This document shows, in pieces, positions 60,700 to 64,000 of a stretch of DNA of 64,000 bases; position 1 is the first letter of the stretch; every line of letters begins with the position of its first letter. The notes under the pieces were generated by a model. The model ran no database searches, was not told the origin of the DNA, and saw only the letters and a list, made by a program, of their open reading frames with translations. This stretch comes from Corythucha ciliata (Eukaryota > Arthropoda > Insecta > Hemiptera > Tingidae), in contig CM075939.1 of assembly GCA_038030265.1 (NCBI GenBank), positions 53,611,253 through 53,675,252 of the forward strand. Reading direction: 5' to 3'. A program made the position numbers and the translations under genes.

Positions 60700-60970
60700 A
60701 GAAAATATAAATTCAAAATGCTAAACAAACGAGACTTATGGCTAGACAAACGTAAACAAACGATAATGAGATGGAATATGCCGCGAAACAAACGATTTTG
60801 CCCATGTGTCGGGTTGCGTGAACTTAGCCCGACGCATGCTGTTTTTAAAAAAAAATCATATTCCGAATGCTAAACAAACGAAAATTTTGGCAAAACAAAC
60901 GTAAACAAACGATTGATTCATTTTTCGTTAAATTTTCTGACATGTGTTGTGCCAGGTCACGCTTTGAACA
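60700..60970 (+). repeat. Subterminal AAACAAACG repeats, probable right end of the Tc1-like element
   Basis: Two direct copies of a segment with GCTAAACAAACGA and AAACAAACGTAAACAAACGAT lie at about 60719-60760 and 60870-60915. The following 60878-60966 is the inverse of 56452-56548. The stretch follows the transposase remnant directly. Confidence 0.6.
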
Positions 60971-61215
60971 AAATCCACAGGGGGTTCCCCGAGTGCGATT
61001 TTGAGGCATATTTTCTACGCTAAAGAAAAATGAATACAATATTGGGTGACAACCTTTTCGTGAAGCTCCAATTCTAGAGTAGGGCTCCTCCCATAATCGA
61101 CAACGTTTTCCCCAATATTTTGGAAAGAGAAAATGAGGTCGATTATGGGGTGAAGCCCTAGTCATTGGACATTATTGACACTCTCCTCGTCAGTTGATTA
61201 GCAGCAGAATGAGTT
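60971..61215. other. Short unassigned stretch
   Basis: No recognised gene or repeat; a minus-strand frame of 106 codons has no family signal. Confidence 0.35.
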
Positions 61216-62160
61216 AAAAATGACCTATACCTCACGAAATTTCATTTTTGAACGAGTCAAACCAGCAAAATTAGTTTCTCGAGCCCTCGAATTGGTGTTA
61301 GAATGAGCTACATCCACGAAATTGGGGTTTTAATCACCCGCACCTGCAAAATTGGTGTTTATGGGGCTTACCTATAGCGAAACCCACGCAATTGGATTTT
61401 CCAGAATGTACTTTTTCAGGGAGCAAACCCCTCGAAATTGTTCTTGAACGAGCCAACTGCACAAAATTTACTTCTGATAATCTCGGACCCGCCAAATTCG
61501 TTTTCCGAGTGGGTCCGGGTGATTTTTTTGGTTGTCAAATCCAACGATTGGTTTTTCATGGGCCAACCCTGTGAAATTGTTTTTTGAATGGCGTGATTTT
61601 TTTTCTGTGTCGAAAGTCATGACATTGCTCTTTTTGAGTCGAAGGAGCTTTTTGAATGAGCCAACTCTGCGATATATTGTTTTTAAAAACAGCCAGAGCC
61701 ATGAAATTTCTCTTTAAAATGAACCACTACACTAGAAATTTCACATTTCGAAAATAGGTGTAATTTTCCATAAAATTGACTCATTTTAAGGGGTGCAACC
61801 ATGTGAAATTGCTTGCTGGCGCCGCGCGCCAAATCCACGATATTTGGTATCAATAAGTGCCAAATCTGCGATTTTTTTAAAAGCACCTTCAAACACGAAA
61901 TTTTGTTAGTCAATTAGTCAAAACCGCGAAATTGGATTCTGTGAGCGTCAAATCCATGATAATTGGACATAAAAAGTGTCTAACCCGTGGAATTGCATTT
62001 TCAAATAGAGGTCAACCCGGTGCAATTGGCTTTTAAAGGGGGTCAAGTCTGTGATATTGGCTTTTTGAGTGAGGAAAACCTTCTGCGAGCAATAATCCAC
62101 AAAATTCGGAATTTGATTTTATTTGTGCGAGGGAGGGGGAACCTTGAGCTCAGGGCTCTG
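61216..62160 (-). repeat. ~30-bp repeat block, family C (reverse)
   Basis: Units such as CACGAAATTGGTTTTT plus GAATGAGCCAACC, period about 30-33 bp; complement of the family in the large intron of the NSUN5-like gene. Confidence 0.7.
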
Positions 62161-62753
62161 CCCCCCTAAACATTTTACCCAAAATCCGCACCTTAGTTCT
62201 TATTTGTTCGGAAACCATGAAAGGGTCAAACATAATGTTGCGACGTGAGTTAATAAGGCAAACAAAATGTTAAATAGTTCTTTAAATTTTTGCACAGGAA
62301 CATTTTTGCCGTGAGCTAACGAGTGTTTGAGGGTTCACGATCTGTGTGGCTCTACCAATTTATCAATTTTAGAGAGTAAATTCAGACGAATATTTCGTTT
62401 TTCTGCAGTGATTGAAACTAGATTTCAACCAAGCTATTATCCAGTTTTGGTAGCAAAATTGACAGTTTTAACCAATCAATATTTTGTGGCAAGTGGTATT
62501 TTGGCAGTGAATAATCAAGAAATTATTATTATTTTTGTTTGGTCAAGTCAAATAATTGGTTCCTGCTTCCCGGGACAAAATACTCAGTTTTCGGGCCTAA
62601 TAATCAGTTTCTAGGGCCATATAATCATTTTCCAGAGCCAAACATTTAGCTTGACCGTGTGATATGAGGTATAGAAACCAGAATTTGACGTGTCTCAAGT
62701 TTGCCAATGATTCAGTTTTAGGAAGTCTAATCCTCAGCATTTTCTGAGCTGAA
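62161..62753. other. AT-rich stretch, no gene recognised
   Basis: A faint run of units around CAGTTTTNGGGCCTAATAAT near 62580-62640 suggests another very degenerate array. Nothing coding was recognised. Confidence 0.4.
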
Positions 62754-62885
62754 TGTTATAATTATCAATTCCACTTTATGTTATTTAAATACCCTCCAAC
62801 CTTATGACTTTTTGTTTACAATTGTTTTAAAAGTTCAGTTCGTTTCTCACACGGTTTATTTTGTCAATTAAAGCCTTATTCTACA
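62754..62885 (+). repeat. Candidate 5' LTR of the second Ty3/gypsy element
   Basis: Begins TGTTATAATTATC and ends TTATTCTACA, which satisfies TG...CA, and lies just before gag. The 3' copy is outside the window, so the borders are a guess. Confidence 0.3.
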
Positions 62886-62944
62886 AAAGGTTTTATCATT
62901 TCAATTTAATTGACAAAATTTAATGAACACCAGCACCAGCCAGC

Positions 62945-64000
62945 ATGGAACGACTTCTCCATCCTGAAAAATTAAATCTCGACCCTACTTCGCCAACGGC
63001 AGCAATCGAATGGGAACACTGGCACCGGAGTTTCCTTAATCTTGTCGCGTCTATTCAATCTTTGGATGAACAAAAGTTGAGAATTTTACACAACTTGGTC
63101 TCTCCAACTGTTTATCAATATGTACACGGATGTGGAACGTACACAGACGCAATAACGGTTCTTAAAAATCTTTACGTCAAACCGATAAACGAAATATTTG
63201 CTCGGCATGAGCTCCAGACGAGACAGCAGCAGCACGGAGAAAATATTGAAAGGTACGTGGAAGCTTTAAATATTTTGGCCAATCGATGTAAATTTAAAGC
63301 TGTGACGGCAGAACAAAACCGGACCGACTTTATCAGGGACGCTTTTATTAGAGGACTAAGTTCCAGTCAAATAAGATTAAGGCCCGATTTCACCAAATTC
63401 TCAAACCAAGATCAACAACTAATCACGATTACAATGTAAAAACTTGTATCAAAATTCATATTGGTTGATATTGGCAACTAATCACGATCAACTTTAAACG
63501 AGATCAATTTTGTTGGTGAAAATGGGCCTAAGATTACTCGAATCGTCTTCCCTAAATTTGGCCGAAGCAATTGATCAGGCGCGAGCCTTAGAACTAGCTC
63601 AACAACACTCATTAGATTAGAGTAATTCTTATTCTGTGAACGCCACGTCCGTTCCAAACCTCGATTCTGGTCAGGGAATTCCCGAAAATGACCATTTGAA
63701 TGCTTCCGTTTCTTCGAAAAAATCTAGCGATTTTAAATCATGCTTTTTTTGTGGGCGACAGTATCACAGAAGAGATCAATGTCCAGCCAAGGACGCCACA
63801 TGCGGAAACTGTAATAAATTGGGGCATTTCTCTAAGGTATGTCGATCGAATCCAACTTTTAATCGTAAGGGTCACGTTAAACAAGTATCTGTGGTTGTTG
63901 CAAGCTCCTATACTCCCTCAAGTCTAAAAAAGGCTACCATCACTGTACTGTTAAACGGCTTCAAAGCATCCGCCTTGATCGATACTGGTAGTTCTATAAG
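62945..64000 (+). mobile_element. 5' part of a second Ty3/gypsy retrotransposon (gag, zinc knuckles, protease start)
   Basis: Gag from ATG 62945 (MERLLHPEKLNLDPTSPTAA) has the typical IEWEHWHRSFLNLV and FIRDAFIRGLSSSQIR blocks. A stop at 63437-63439 follows a short insertion flanked by 14-bp repeats CAACTAATCACGAT (63416-63429 and 63475-63488). Downstream in another frame come LNLAEAIDQARALELAQQ, two CX2CX4HX4C knuckles (CFFCGRQYHRRDQC and CGNCNKLGHFSKVC, about 63741-63845) and the protease start ALIDTGSSI at the window end. It is distinct from the element at 16.5 kb, whose Gag differs. Status of the rest is unknown; this copy already has a disrupted gag. Confidence 0.85.

Noticed and set aside
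64000..64000. Second element as a continuation of the 16.5-kb Ty3/gypsy family
   Set aside because: Gag sequences and zinc-knuckle arrangement differ, so they are separate families.

Overview
The window looks like nuclear DNA of an invertebrate, most likely an arthropod. The two host genes are animal-type (an FAAH2-like amidase and an NSUN5-like rRNA methyltransferase). Both are split by introns, mostly 56-120 bp, with ordinary GT-AG ends and no operon layout. The rest is dominated by transposons and degenerate tandem repeats. The species cannot be told from the sequence alone.

Layout. 0.4-7.8 kb (minus strand): an apparently intact 11-exon FAAH2-like gene of 535 aa; its 5.1-kb intron holds a block of ~30-bp degenerate repeats. 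9.2-10.2 kb: a nearly identical 1-kb partial duplicate of its exons 4-7, placed upstream of the gene. 10.2-16.5 kb: non-coding, with a small hairpin MITE and a second ~30-bp repeat block. 16.5-20.8 kb: a complete but frameshifted Ty3/gypsy (Mag-like) retrotransposon with 99-bp LTRs and a 5-bp target duplication. 21.4-23.2 kb: MITE and repeats. 23.6-29.2 kb: a DNA transposon with ~430-bp terminal inverted repeats and a decayed DDE transposase, also carrying two fold-back structures. 30.0-30.4 kb: a BEL/Pao remnant. 31.4-36.2 kb (plus strand): NSUN5-like gene, nine exons, 725 aa, with a long RG-rich tail.

37.4-45.9 kb is a stack of four nested DNA elements. An outer element (TAA target duplication) holds a hAT-like element, which holds a PIF/Harbinger element encoding a transposase and a MADF protein on interleaved opposite strands, and the transposase is itself split by a 2.2-kb element. 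The terminal repeats of that innermost element carry a splice donor and acceptor placed so that removing it as an intron leaves an in-frame 11-codon scar. This introner-like arrangement is the most interesting observation in the window. A tRNA-Thr-like gene lies in the right arm of the hAT-like element.

45.9-62.2 kb is almost gene-free: copies of a composite repeat (two marker modules around ~30-bp arrays that switch orientation in the middle), a 393-bp palindromic element, a hAT-like element with a perfect 8-bp target duplication that has ~20-30-bp arrays as cargo, and a truncated Tc1/mariner-like transposase. From about 62.75 kb a second Ty3/gypsy element starts and runs off the window end.

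Only the FAAH2-like and NSUN5-like genes (and possibly the tRNA) look like host functions; everything else coding is mobile-element protein, mostly broken. Several breaks fall in or near homopolymers, so some may be sequencing errors. All exon boundaries were read by eye from splice signals and protein-family similarity.
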